NCBI GenBank assembly: GCA_012931725.1
Contig: CM022944.1
Span: 16,018,374-16,082,373 of the forward strand
Origin: Litsea cubeba
Lineage: Eukaryota; Streptophyta; Magnoliopsida; Laurales; Lauraceae
DNA: 64,000 bases
Reading direction: 5' to 3'
A program made the position numbers and the translations under genes. The notes beneath the pieces are model-generated. The model was not told the DNA's origin. It worked only from the letters and a program-made list of their open reading frames with translations, and searched no databases. This document shows positions 1-11,193 of the stretch, piece by piece (position 1 is the first letter of the stretch; every line of letters starts with the position of its first letter).

Positions 1-1440
1 TTAGCTTAATCCTGTGGTTCTGGAAATCTCCCCACACAGAACTATTTCTAAATATTACTGGATTTGTCATTTGGAACTGGAGTGTCAAAAGATTTTCTTT
101 TCCCTTTTTTTTTTCTCTTGTTTTCTTGTTGGAGAGTTACAATAATTGGTTGGGTTGGGACTCACTATCACTGTTAAAATCAAAATTCTACTGATTTTAA
201 GGCCGCCCAAGTAATTCAACAATGAAAAACTTAGTGTGAATTTATCTGGCTACAATGAATGTCACCCTGCACCACTCCACTATACAGAGCTGCCAAGCTA
301 AATACCACAATGGGCACCACAACACAGAGCAAGCACTGGCCACTTCATAGCAAAGCAAAGCACACCGCAAGATCAGGAAAATCCCACACCGGGAAGCTGC
401 AAGAACAGAGACTGCTACAGCAAGAATCAAAATCAGCAAATCTCTCATACATCAACCTCATTTAGCATTTTCCTATATGATTTTCTACATAAAAACGGAA
501 AAACAATATTTTTGGAAAACAACATACAGAATACACTATATAGGTTATGCGCTTGCAAGTGTTGATTCATAGGCAAGTTTTCATGATCTTAAGACACTTT
601 CATCAAGGTGTCAATTGGCCTCTTCATAGAAAATATTGCAACACCATCCCCTGTTTGAGTTATGAATCCAACTTCTAAATTCTCGTGGTGTGGTAATAAT
701 GGAAATCATTTCACAACATTGCAGAGTCATATGTGCCACTGCCATGTGGAGTCAAGGTTTCACTTGGCCCTACTGAGAGAGGAATTCTCTCCTACCAGTG
801 TGTCCTGTAGGGAGGGCTCTTAGGTGCCATTCAGAGAAGGAAAAGAAAATACACTTGGGAACAAAATTCCCCTGCTTGTGCCCAATTCATTCACCACCAA
901 AACCAATTAAAGTCATTCAAGGTCTCATGTGACTGTTGAATCACAACTCCACAAGAATAGGTACAGGTATGATTTGATCAAGTAATTTCAGTACTCATAA
1001 GGATTTGATTCCATGAAAGCCACTGTGCTGGATATTTTACTTCCACAAAATCAAGGCCCAGAATTCGTAAGTGGCGTCTTGGGACTTGTAGTCGTTGGAT
1101 GGAGAGATGGTTTTGGAATGGAGTGGTGGGTTGGAACTTGCAGTTGTCAGAGGATGAAGAGATTGAGAGATGAAAAGAGGGGCTTGGGTTTGGGGAAAAT
1201 AAAGAAGAAGAAGGGAGGGTTCGATGATGAATAGATGGATTTGAGGGAAAATGAAGAAGAAGAAAGGAAGGAAGAGATGGCGTTCGGTGATGGGGAGATT
1301 GGTTTTGGGGATTTTGTTGGTAGAGATGGCAGAGACTAGAGAGTGGGAAGGAAAACAGGAACAAGGGCGGGAGTGAAATAGTGGAGGGATTTTGTTGGCT
1401 TTTTATCACACAATGAACGACATATATGAACTAGTTTTAG
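1..1440. other. Region with no recognisable gene, probably inside a CACTA transposon
   Basis: I see no gene here. A 143-codon minus-strand frame at 978-1409 is rich in Pro, Ser and His with no recognisable domain, and reads as low-complexity sequence. The stretch runs without a visible boundary into the CACTA right end at 1801, so it is probably the interior of that element or of the second CACTA element around it. The left ends of both lie upstream of the window or are too degraded to see. Confidence 0.4.
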
Positions 1441-1599
1441 GATAAAAATGTCAGCTAAAAAATTTGGTCGTGGATTATTTTTAGGAAATTCTGGGACGAT
1501 ATTTTTTTGTCCCGAAGTTTTTTTAATAAAATATGCAAATGATTTACCAATAAAAATAATATTTCGTTAAGTAAACAATTTTTTCGGAAAAACTTCACC

Positions 1600-1801
1600 T
1601 CTTGATGGCGCCAACTCCATTTTTTTGCGCCAAACTTTTCGCGGCAATATTTAGCGACAATTGAAAATTATCGTCACTAAATAATTTGTGTTTTCTTTTT
1701 AGGCGACGAGATGAATATTTCGTCGCGAAAAACAACATTTAGTGAAAAATTTTCAAAACGTCGCGGAATATATGCCGCGAAAAATGATTTTTGTTGTAGT
1801 G
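1600..1801. mobile_element. CACTA (EnSpm) transposon, right terminal region 1
   Basis: The end reads TTTTTGTTGTAGTG, the reverse complement of the CACTACAACAAAAA terminal inverted repeat typical of plant CACTA elements. Inside it lie repeated GTCGC, CGCGGC and GCGAC motifs, some in inverted orientation, as in the subterminal repeats that CACTA transposases bind. The three bases after the end, CGG at 1802-1804, would be the 3-bp target duplication, but the matching left end was not found. No transposase frame is visible. Confidence 0.7.
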
Positions 1802-2089
1802 CGGTAGCCCTTGGTCGTCACTAGTTCAGGCAGGTGAAAGTGGCCGATCTGTGGTGCTCATTGAAGAAGAAGAGTGAGAGCTGGAGGGAACGGAACAAGG
1901 AATGGTGGGAAGTTTTTAGGTTTTAGAAAAGGAACGAAACAAAAAGGGTTTTAGTATAGGTTTTGGGGGCTTTTGTCATTTTAGGGACGGTTTCTGAAGT
2001 TGAAAAGGTTATGAATCGTTTCTAATTAGGGAGCCATAGAGGCTTGCGTTTATAAAACATTATTAACAAAGGCGGGGATCTTTAAAAAA

Positions 2090-2819
2090 AAAAAAAAACC
2101 AAAACGCGGGAGATGAAACAAAAGGGGAAAATTAGACTTAATTTTTTTTGCAACGCTATAAAATAATGTCGCTAATAAAAAATTATCTACGATGCATTTA
2201 AATCCACGTCGCAAAAAAACTCATTATCTGCGACGCATCAAGTATAATGTCGCAACTAAATATTATTTGTGACGTTAAAATTGCGTCCCAAATAAATGTA
2301 TAATTTTTTTTCATAATGGTGGTAGAGGGAAGAAATTAGTGACTTTTTTAGCTTAATATTTTTATGACACCATATGATGGACGTCGCTAATAATAATTAT
2401 CTGTGACATAAAGACATCAGCGTCGCGACTAAGATATTATATGTGATGCAAAAAAGAAACTGTTGCAAATAGCCTTCACTTTTCTACAACATAGCTCATA
2501 TTAAAAACTATTTGCGACGCGGGGATTGCGTCGCAAATAGAGAAACTTATTTATGATATATATTTGTGTCGCAAATGTGTATCTAGCATTGCGAATAATT
2601 TTACCGCCATTTGGTGCCAATGATTCTTTGATGGATTTATTTGCGACGCACTATATTTTTTGTTGAAAGTATCTATTTGCAACGCATGGAGTCTTGTGTC
2701 GCAAATACTTAACTTGTTGCGACAAGTCTAGTTTTATGTTGCAAAAAATTTATTTTTTGTGACACTTTGGGTTTGCGTCGCATATATTTTCGTCGCTGAA
2801 AATCCCATTTGTTATAGTG
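2090..2819. mobile_element. CACTA (EnSpm) transposon, right terminal region 2
   Basis: The end reads CCCATTTGTTATAGTG at 2804-2819, the reverse complement of a CACTATAACAAATGGG inverted repeat. It is preceded by at least ten copies of a TTTGCGACGC-like motif in both orientations, for example around 2230, 2515, 2530, 2640 and 2775. Both the end and the subterminal motif differ from those of the element ending at 1801, so this is a different CACTA family. The first element may be nested in this one, since its end abuts sequence that continues into this repeat field. The possible target duplication is AGA at 2820-2822. Confidence 0.7.
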
Positions 2820-2822
2820 AGA

Positions 2823-3239
2823 TACATTGCTTTCAGATGTATGTCCTAAAAAATCACTATCAAGCATAATGCTGCTGCTATTATTATTATTAGCGCTTTA
2901 GGGCCCGTGTCCAATGCGAGCCTTTATTTCATCAAAGGAAAACCCATACGATAGTATAGCTGTCTATATTATGTAATATATCATGGGATGCAGTCAGAGA
3001 GGAGGCTGATGTTGACGCTCCAATTTGCAATTGAATAACCAAGATTTCTATTTCCATAAACCATGTATGAATGTTATATGAACCTTATAAGAATGAAAAA
3101 GAGAAAGAAAAATGATGAACAGAAATAAGAAATAAAATTATTTAAAAGGAAATATTTCATAGATTTATTAAATAGAACTAGTATATATATAAAAAGCATA
3201 TAAAAGAACTATGATATGAAATGCCAATTCATTAAAATA
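2823..3239. other. AT-rich spacer without recognisable features
   Basis: This is AT-rich sequence with a short (ATT)n run near 2880 and no convincing frame, RNA gene or transposon end. It separates the CACTA right end from the RPA-like fragment. Confidence 0.4.
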
Positions 3240-4222
3240 AAATATGAATAATGTTTATAAATCTTCATCAATCAATTCATGATATTTCTTCTGTCCATCA
3301 ACTCCTTCGATTCTTGCAATTGTTTCACCCTATCCACTTGTTTCATTTATGTCACTTGTCTCAACACATTGACTTGTCCCAGCACCTAATATTTTGTCAG
3401 CAACTGCACTTGTCTCAGCACCTGCGTTTGTCTCAACAATATTATTTCTATTTTGTATTGCTTCCAATATATTTGCTCCAACATCTTCACTTGTCCCAAT
3501 TTCTTGCTTGTTTGATACTACATGTTCAATTTTCACATGAATTAGGAATTGTTAATGGTATTTCATAGAACAGTGCTAAAGATGTCTTAATAAAATTTAC
3601 ATTTTTCAATTTCTGCCAACAAAAATTCTAATTATTTTTTGTAATGTATTTCTTCTATTTCCTTGATCGTGATTCCACTTTCAAATGTCAGTCTATTCAT
3701 ACTTGAGTCTATTTTTATTTGAAATAAATATTGTTTCCACAATGCCTTTTTTTATTTCACTTGCCAATAGATCATACCAATTAATGTACAAAATAGTTTA
3801 AAAGCTAATGTATACATATACATACATAATGTTTATATATAGAAACATTTAAAGTAAAGAACATAATTTATTTATATGCAGATAAATTTAATAATACCTT
3901 ATCTGCATAGTTTTTATATACTTCTTTAGTTGCATTTATGAAATCCTTTAATATTTCATCATGCATAAATAATGTTGCCTGCTTGGTGTGATCCTCGACT
4001 GTTATAGTTGCAATGTATCTGAGAATATAAAAAGGAATATTAAAATTAATTGTGCCATAATCTTTGCAGAAAGTATATATGTTATTATTGTAATGTATTA
4101 TCTATGTACCTCATCTTTGTTGGTATCGTTGAATCATTACAACGAACACATTTACTATTGTTGACACTTTTATAAATTTTCTTATCACATTTACTGCAGG
4201 AAAGTTGTGCCAAAGGGGTTTT
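3240..4222 (-). pseudogene. Replication protein A large-subunit (RPA1)-like C-terminal fragment, split by element B
   Basis: Reading leftwards, an exon at about 4222-4110 encodes a C4 zinc-ribbon: a CSKC pair and a CVRC pair about 18 residues apart. A canonical intron (GT at 4109, AG at 4019-4020) splits an Arg codon. The next exon, 4018 to about 3904, encodes RYIATITVEDHTKQATLF and then a Glu-rich helix. This order, zinc ribbon followed by an OB-fold starting with RY and a VxDHT motif, matches the C-terminal DNA-binding domain of RPA1-related plant proteins, which bind single-stranded DNA in replication and repair. A donor follows at about 3903. Downstream exons near 3790-3680 carry stops, and a Ser/Thr/Glu-rich frame at 3536-3330 may be the tail. 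Upstream exons are missing because element B inserted at 4228. Whether this was a host gene or a fragment carried by a transposon is not decided here. Confidence 0.55.
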
Positions 4223-4610
4223 TGTCATGTCCCCCGAACCCGATTAAAGAATAACCGGATCCGGAGAGTGAATTTTAGGACTAATTAAAATTTTTGTGCT
4301 TTGGGCCCACGGATCGTAAGTCCGCGGTGAGGATAAAATATTTCAAGCCTCTTATAATACAATAAACATTGAGTTCATAGAACTCTAGGCATATGGAATA
4401 TCAGTCAATGAATAATAACTTCATTAAATCAAAGTTGCATAAAAGAATATAAATAAAACTAGGCAAAAAGTTAGTTATTACATTAGCCAACCCAATAAAC
4501 AAGGCCAATAAAAGAAACGAGTCAATAAAGTAAAGGTCCAAAGAGAAATAATAAAAGAATAATCTAAATAAAGACCCATGTGAATCTCTCTCGTGCCGGA
4601 AATGATGACG

Positions 4611-4708
4611 CTACTCTATGTCATCGGTACGCCACTCTCGTGCCTCCTCTACTGGTTGGAGATCCTCTGGGATCTCCTCACCGGTCTGCTCCTCAAAGTA
4701 GTACTCAC
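4611..4708 (-). CDS. Acidic terminal exon inside the element B LTR (hypothetical)
   Basis: A minus-strand frame follows acceptor-like CAG sites at 4709 and 4718. It encodes about 33 residues rich in Glu and ends EEAREWRTDDIE, then TAG. The same position of the element A LTRs encodes a similarly acidic peptide ending IEWQADDVM and TAG. The Asp-Asp pair is encoded GAT GAC here and GAC GAT in A, synonymous changes that suggest selection on protein. There is no start codon in the spliced 5' context, so it may be a C-terminal exon reached by splicing. Function unknown. Confidence 0.4.
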
Positions 4709-5825
4709 CTGATGTGTCTGCACACCAAGGAACAGAGTCAACGACATGTTGATCAATAGATAAGCAATGCATAATAAACATGACATGCATCAAATGTAGA
4801 ATAATGACAAGTACATGATTATCTAAATACAAGCTAAGCGAAGCTAGGCATAAAGCGAGATTAATAACCCATAGAAACAATAACAGGAATCTTAGCAACC
4901 ATCTAACAATAACCACTATCCATGCAATGCAAAACAAGAACCAGAGGGAGACTCCGAGGATGTCCAAAGCCACCTCCCGGGGTACCAGTAACAATCCAAT
5001 CCAGACTACTGATACCAAAGTCTGGCTCCAGTAGGATCCTAGCTCCCGGTCCTGGGAATAGCAGCACGGTCCTAGCCCGCTCCTAGCTATTCAACGCCAT
5101 GGACGCCGTCCTATGTCGACTGCCCACCCCGACAACCGAGTAACCGGTTCGTCATTAAAACCCCAAACTGCAGATGGCCATGATATGCAAACAATAATAG
5201 AGTGGTTCTGACACAAGGACAAACAAGACAAGCAAGTCTGGCTAGTTCCATGTATAAGACAAGATCATAGGGATTTCTCATTCAAGATAATACAAGACAA
5301 GTTATCCACGTGATAATCCCTTTCCATTACTAGCCATTCATGTTTATCAATACAAGACACATGTTCCTATGGTATACTCTAAGTCAGGTCCAAGTCCTAA
5401 ATTCTATAAGAATTTATGTTTCATAATTGATTACGTGTTTTATGCCAAGAATGTGTACAAGGAACATAAACAATGGATACAAGTCAAAAGTCAAGGAGAT
5501 GTTACAATCCAATCCTAGGCAAGTGGTGTTATCCCTGTATTCCACAATCCTAACAAAGTACGTGTGGAATTTGGATCGACGATACTATTAGGGAAACATC
5601 CCTTGGTGTATAATCATGTGAAGTACCGAACGATTCAGTTCTAAACGTATTCGGTTAGAGCATTCGTAATACACGAATACCTAGACAACCCATCGAATTC
5701 ACACCAAGCCACGTGATTCGATTTCAATCCCATTTATGGTCATGTGATAGTAGGTTAGTGGTTTCTAGCATCTAAGTCCCAAATCCTACGTTGCAGCCTT
5801 AGTTCGAGATAACAAGGCAAAATGG

Positions 5826-5995
5826 CCAACTTCGGCTGACCCTCATGATGGTTTCGGCTAACCGAATTTCAAATTTCGGCTAACCGAAATTCTGTACAAA
5901 AATAGTGTAAAACATGCTCTCGGGTTTTTTGACCGAAATGGGGTTTCGGCTGACCGAAAACCTAATTTTGGCTGACCGAAATCACGGAATTTGCA
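5826..5995. repeat. Palindrome array in the element B LTR
   Basis: About five copies of an imperfect palindrome TTTCGGCT(A/G)ACCGAAA occur within 170 bp, for example at about 5851, 5874, 5944 and 5968, separated by 10-50 bp of unrelated sequence. They fall within the putative LTR intron. The LTRs of element A have a different palindrome at the equivalent place, so the layout is shared while the sequence is not. Confidence 0.75.
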
Positions 5996-7151
5996 CAGTT
6001 TCGGGCCATTTCTAAAACTGTTTCATCCCCAATCATTCTCCTCCATTTCTAAGCCTTTACAGAGGCTATAACCTACAAAAATAGAGCCTCCTGCTCTCCC
6101 AACAACCCATTCTATTCATTCCATTCCATTGCATCCATTCCATTGAATCAAATAAGTAATTCTAAACAACCTATTATCATATATTTATCCATTTCATTCC
6201 AATTACCCAAAAAATCTAACCTAACATATAAATCCCAAATCAACAAGAAACATGCTTGGAATTAAAGGGAAATCTACAGGAAACATGGCCAATCAAATGA
6301 AAACAAACATGCATGCTTATATATGAATTGCAGATCTACTTGCCTCAACCAAGAAGAAGATTGAAATTGGGCAAAACTTGAGGAGAAGCCTTTCTACCCC
6401 AAAACCAACAATCTAATCTGGACAAATACAACCTAGAACGCAAAAGAGAAGAAAGAAAGGAAAAGAATCAAGATCGGACCTAATCTAACCAAAGAAATGA
6501 TAAAGAGAAAATATGAGCTTGCGAGAATTCTTACCAAATTGGTATCGGAAGAAAGAGAAGATCGAGAGGAAGAAGTCTAGCTGATCAGATCTTCAAGTAG
6601 GATCTTCTAGGGTAGAGTTTTGTCTCGAGAAAGGAAGAGGAAGAAGAAAGGGGCTGCGGTTGTTCTTCGTTGCAGAGAACCAATAAGAATTAAGGCTAAT
6701 CCCTGATTAAGAAGAAGAGAGAGAGAGGAAATGACTAAGTTGCCCATTTAGTGGGTCCAGTGAAGGATGGACCACTTGAAGGGTTTCTGATCGTCGGATC
6801 GCGACAAGTCAAGAGACAAAAATGATCAGCGCGACGAAACCTTTCCAACGAACCCGAAAATCACAGTGTCAGGAATATTTCAAAAAAACACTTAATTTTC
6901 CCTAAATTGCAAAATACCTCCTGCTATGATCAAACGAACTCGGATCCGAACGAACTTCGCTGGCACTATTCTAATGCTAAAGAAACTCGCTCATAATCTA
7001 AACCCACTTAAATATCTAAAATACAATTAAATAAAATAATTAATAATAAATGGGTCAACGAGCCGGGTTTTGGGCCCAACAGACCCAATAAGGCCACGGA
7101 CCTTACAACTCTCACAAATAAAAAAGAACATTTGGTCCCCCAAATGCCTAA

Positions 7152-8635
7152 ACATACCTTATCTGGAAAAAGATAGGGGTACGCTTTCTGAATTTGATCC
7201 TTTAGCTCCCACGTAGCTTCCTCTGGACTGTGGTTCTCCCATTGTTCCTTGACCCACTGAATAGTCTTGGTACGCAACACTACCTCCTTAGTGTCGATGA
7301 TTTGTGTCGGTCGCTTTACATAGGTGACATCTGCCTGAAGCTGAAGTGGCTCGTGCTGCAACACGTGAGTGGGATCTGGAATATACTTCCTAAGCATTAA
7401 GACATGAAATACGTCGTGTACAACCGCTAGCTCTTGCGGTAGCACTAAACGATAAGCCACGTCTCCAATCCTGCTATTGATCTCAAACGGTCCCACAAAC
7501 CTCTTGGCAAGCTTCCCTTTTAGCCCAAATCGGACAACACCTCTCATCGGAGACACTTTTAGGAAAACCATATCCCCCACTTGGAATTCTAAAAGTCTCC
7601 GTCTCTTGTCTGCATAGCTCTTCTGATGATCACGTGACTCTTTCATTCGCATCTGAACAACTTTGACCTTCTCACTGGAATCAGCAATCTCTGAGGGGCC
7701 ATGAAAACTTCGAACTCCTACTTCCTCCCAACATGCCGGGGTCCTGCATTTCCTTCCATACAATGCCTCAAATGGTGCCATACCAATACTTGAATGATAA
7801 CTGTTATTGTAGGCAAACTCACATAGAGGCAATCTCTCATCCCAACTCTCCTTGAAATCCAAAACACATGCTCTAAGGAGATCTTCGAGTGTCTGAATGG
7901 TACGCTCTGACTGTCCATTTGTTTGAGGGTAGTAAGCTGTACTAAACTTCAACTGAGTACCCATAGATGACTGGAAAGTATACCAAAATCGAGAGACAAA
8001 TTTACTGTCTCGATCGGACACTATGGACTTAGGCACTCCATGTAACTTGACTATATTGTCCCTGTACATCTTAGTCATCTTATCCATAAACTGACCAGTC
8101 TTGAATGGCAAGAAATGTGCTGACTTAGTCAATCTATCCACAATCACCCAAATTGCATCAGTGCCTTTCTTGGTGTTCGGCAATCCCGACCCGAAATCCA
8201 TGGTGATATTCTCCCATTTTCACTGTGGAATCTCCAACGAGTGAAGTAAACCAGGAGGCTTTTTGTGCTCTGCCTTAATCTGCTGACAAGTCATACACCT
8301 GGAAACGAATTCTGCAATCTGTTTCTTCATTTTCACCCACCAATAATGATTCTTCAAATTCTGATACATTTTGGTGCTTCCTGGGTGAATAGAATATCTG
8401 GTGTGGTGCGCATCTGTCATCAACTCTGACTTGATGTCTTGAACATCTGGCACACACAACCTATCATTGCAGTACAGAACTCCATCAATCAATCTAAACT
8501 CTGGCTTTTCATCCACATGATCAATGATTCTCTGCAACTCTGGATTTTCCTTCTGGCATTCCTTGATCCTGTTAAGTATTTCTGGCTCCCAAACTCCCAT
8601 AGTAGCAACTAGGACTTTCTCATTGACTGGCCAGA
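7152..8635 (-). pseudogene. Element B integrase and chromodomain (pol C-terminal part)
   Basis: On the minus strand from 8635 the frame gives the integrase zinc-binding region ([17 protein letters not shown], then CMTCQQIK), the DDE core (MDFGSGLP near 8195, SDRDSKFVS near 8010, PQTNGQSERT near 7920), a GPY/F-type tail with VGPFEINSRIGDVAY near 7480, and a chromodomain ending in PEEATWELKDQIQKAYPYLF near 7160. It inserts the cDNA into chromatin. One TGA at 8220-8222 interrupts it, one G-to-A change from the Trp codon found in element A. Beyond the chromodomain the frame crosses a consensus splice donor (AAG|GTATGT, 7158/7157) and reads on into the LTR to 7008. The upstream part continues at 19648 across element A. 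Confidence 0.9.
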
Positions 8636-9144
8636 TGTAAGACCCCGACCCGAGAGACCTCGATTAGAGTTAATTAAGTTGTATTTTAGTTTTAAGTGTG
8701 TTTAGTGAGTTTTGATTAGTTTGGGATTAGAATAGCTTATATTATAGCTTTGGGGAATTTTGAGAGCCTTTTTACTTGTGGGACCCTTTGGGGGTTCTTG
8801 TTACGGAATGCGTGAGATTGGGGGTTTACCGATGATTTCCAAAAATTGTGTTTTTTTTAACCCATTGGACTTATCTTGTTAATCCTTACAACTTTCATGT
8901 TGACATCGTTTCCATTCGAGGACCCTAAACCCTACTTTTCACAAATTGAGGGCAAAATGGTCTTTTCATCCAAAATCTGGACACCGATTTCGATGTCACC
9001 AAAACGTGCAAAATATATACTTTTTGGAAACTAGAAATTTTGTCGATCAACTTTGTCTTCTTCGTCGAATTCGTTTGAAGCCCCGAAAGCCATGTTTTTA
9101 GCCCGAGAAGTCTTTTAAGTTGTGGGCCCCATCCCCACTTGCAA

Positions 9145-9152
9145 TATATATA
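9145..9152 (+). promoter_or_regulatory. TATA box of element A 5' LTR
   Basis: TATATATA sits in GCAATATATATAGAG, followed by a pyrimidine-rich leader with AAACCCTAG, as in plant promoters. The identical site in the 3' LTR is 17128-17135. With this start the R-U5 part of the LTR would be about 2.4 kb. Confidence 0.6.
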
Positions 9153-9405
9153 GAGAACTTCTTCTTCATTTTCCCATTTCTGGCAAAAACCCTAGAGGAG
9201 AAGAGAAATCCCAGCCCTAAGGGTTTTCTCTTGTTCATCTTGATTCCTTTCCCATACACCCTCACAAGAACTTGGCTAAATCAAGAGATGGACCTTGCAA
9301 TCTTCTTCCTCACTTCAAGAGCTCTCTATTGGTACCATTTATGAAGACATGCATCACCATTAGAGCTTCTTGTGAGCTCCCTCTTCTTATTTGAACCACT
9401 TCTAG

Positions 9406-11101
9406 GTAAGTGATCCTTCCAAGCTTTTAGAATCTTGTTTGTTTAGCCCTAGGGAAGCTCCATTTCATTTATTGGAAGATTTCGTTTTGTTTTACTTGGA
9501 TTTTGATATTCTAGGGTTTGGATTTGGGGTTTTTGTGTAGATTTGGTACCTTAGCTTGGAGAGGTGTTTAGAGCTCGATTTGATTTGCATTGGACCCAAG
9601 GCAAGTGGATGAATGGATTAATTTCATGTTTTCTTGCTATTAAGGATTTGAACCCTCATTTACTGCTTTTACCTAAGCCATCTTTATGAGTTTTCATGAT
9701 TTTGGAAACATGCATAATGTTAGGCTATTAATAGTCTTCTTGGAAAACATGTGTTTCATTGTCTTGTTTTTAGATCATTTATGATCATTTATGGAGATGT
9801 CTTGTATTGAATGAAATGGAAATGGTTGAGGAGTTAGTGTTTGGTTGGTGTGGTTGTTGGGAGAAGTAAATGATGGATTGAATGAGGTGTTAGAGACCCT
9901 CAAATGTATGCTAAATGGTTGCTCAAAGGAGGGTGAAAGGAAAGAAAGAGGAAGGAATGGACTGTGTACAGAAATCAGTTTCTGGACAGTTCGCTCGAGT
10001 GACCATGACACATCGCTCGAGCGAACCCGTCACAGAACCTTGTTCGCCCGAGTGAACCTCCAGCTCGCTCAAGCGAACCCCAAACAGAGAGCTGTTTGCC
10101 CGAGCGAACCTCCCAATTCGCTCGAGCGAACTGCCTATCTGTCATGGGTCAATGCCTAAGGGTTTGAAACTTGGTTTGTAGGCTTGGGAGGTATCGTATG
10201 GAGCCCCAATGCCATGTAAGGCCTTGTAAGGCGTTATATGAAGTCTGGAAGAAGGAGAAACCTCATCATGGAGATTCCATGAGGTTTTCTAGATTGACCA
10301 ATGTGTATCAGGACCCGGAATGTCCCTAACTCTTAAAGATTACCAAATTACATCACGACCGACAAATGGGACCCTATTCACACTGATTCGATTTTAGGAA
10401 CCTCCATGTTTAGCCTGTAAATGTATGAGAAACTATTTGTATTCGATTTTCAACCAAACTCCTATTTTGGGATTTCAAACCCACATGATATGACTAGTCT
10501 GTTCCAAGAGTACCAGAAGTGATGTGTTTAGCTTTTGCTAGCCTGTATATGTCGACTTGAGATGAATTTGTAATTGTGCCTCTCGGCACCTCGTTCTTTC
10601 ACTATGCATATGATTTGATTTATCGTATTTGACCTATGAGTGGGCACCACTGAGCTTGGACGACCTTGTCGGCTTGATCCACCGACTTGGGGTTCCTTCC
10701 CCTCCCGATAGCCAGCTGCAGTCTGGAGCCCGCAGAGTTTTTACCCGGTTCGCTACCGTGGTCCCACAGAGTATATATATGTATATTATATTATCTTATC
10801 GTTGTCCCTCCTCACCTTGTGTGACTGAGGTCAATGATCCCGTAGGGTATGTGCTCTCTTCACATTAGTGAGAGAGGATCTAGCTTTGTATGGTTGCCAC
10901 CTTGATAGTCCCTAATCCTTGTTACCTTACATGTTTTATTGCATATGTACTTTCTTTTAAATGATATATTATTCTTTTACGAAATTCATCATTTATATAC
11001 AAGCTTTCTAACTCTTGCAAAATATCATTGTTTTATTATTGCTACATCTCTTCACCCACCTGCCAGACCGTCGTGTCTGATCCATTTATTTTGGTACTCA
11101 G
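9406..11101 (+). other. Putative intron inside the element A 5' LTR
   Basis: The donor TCTAG|GTAAGTGATC matches the plant consensus closely, and the acceptor TTTTGGTACTCAG|GTGCC follows a T-rich tract 1.7 kb downstream. The equivalent sites in the 3' LTR give 17399-19090. Element B has donor-like and acceptor-like sites at the same relative places. Splicing would remove most of the 5' leader, including the palindrome array. No transcript evidence is available. Confidence 0.45.
9990..10131. repeat. Palindrome array in the element A LTR
   Basis: Six copies of TTCGCTCGAGCGAAC or a close variant (TTCGCCCGAGTGAAC, CTCGCTCAAGCGAAC and others) occur every 20-30 bp with unrelated spacers. The 3' LTR repeats the array at about 17976-18121. 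Each copy is a near-perfect dyad, so a dimeric DNA-binding protein or RNA hairpins are possible roles. Confidence 0.85.
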
Positions 11102-11193
11102 GTGCCGAGCTTATTGCCATTGAGGAGGAGCTTGAGGAGGCGGTCGGTGAACCACAGCGTGTGATTGAGTGGCAAGCCGACGATGTCATGTAG
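11102..11193 (+). CDS. Acidic terminal exon inside the element A LTR (hypothetical)
   Basis: After the acceptor at 11101 a frame encodes about 30 residues, GAELIAIEEELEEAVGEP and then an end IEWQADDVM, closed by TAG. The 3' LTR copy (19091-19182) encodes the same peptide. Element B, with an otherwise diverged LTR, encodes a similar peptide at the same place, with Ser-Gly at the start, Glu-rich centre, EW-x-x-DD near the end and a TAG at the aligned position. In the 5' LTR the frame is open back across the putative splice for about 20 codons but has no ATG. It could instead be the C-terminal exon of pol, using the 3' LTR copy. Function unknown. Confidence 0.4.

Larger units (their letters stand above)
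4228..7107 (-). repeat. Element B 3' LTR
   Basis: The LTR runs from TGTAAGGTCC on the minus strand at 7107 to CGGGGGACA at 4228, that is TG to CA, about 2880 bp. The left edge abuts the RPA-like fragment and the right edge abuts the polypurine-like end of pol. Blocks match the LTR of element A, for example ATCCTCACCGCGGA near the 3' end. Inside, on the minus strand and in order, lie a splice-donor-like TTTGGTAAGAA at about 6538-6528, a palindrome array at 5995-5826, and an acceptor followed by an acidic reading frame at 4708-4611. No second copy is in the window. Confidence 0.8.

Noticed and set aside
978..1409. 143-codon minus-strand frame
   Set aside because: Pro/Ser/His-rich low-complexity sequence, no domain, no splice context; the complement of purine-rich transposon DNA.
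10771..10790. TATATATATG run as the element A promoter
   Set aside because: Lies mid-LTR inside the putative intron, with no leader-like sequence after it; the site at 9145 fits better.
10629..10868. 79-codon frame in the element A LTR, repeated at 18619-18858
   Set aside because: Lies inside the putative LTR intron. No similar protein could be recognised in the element B LTR, unlike the acidic frame.
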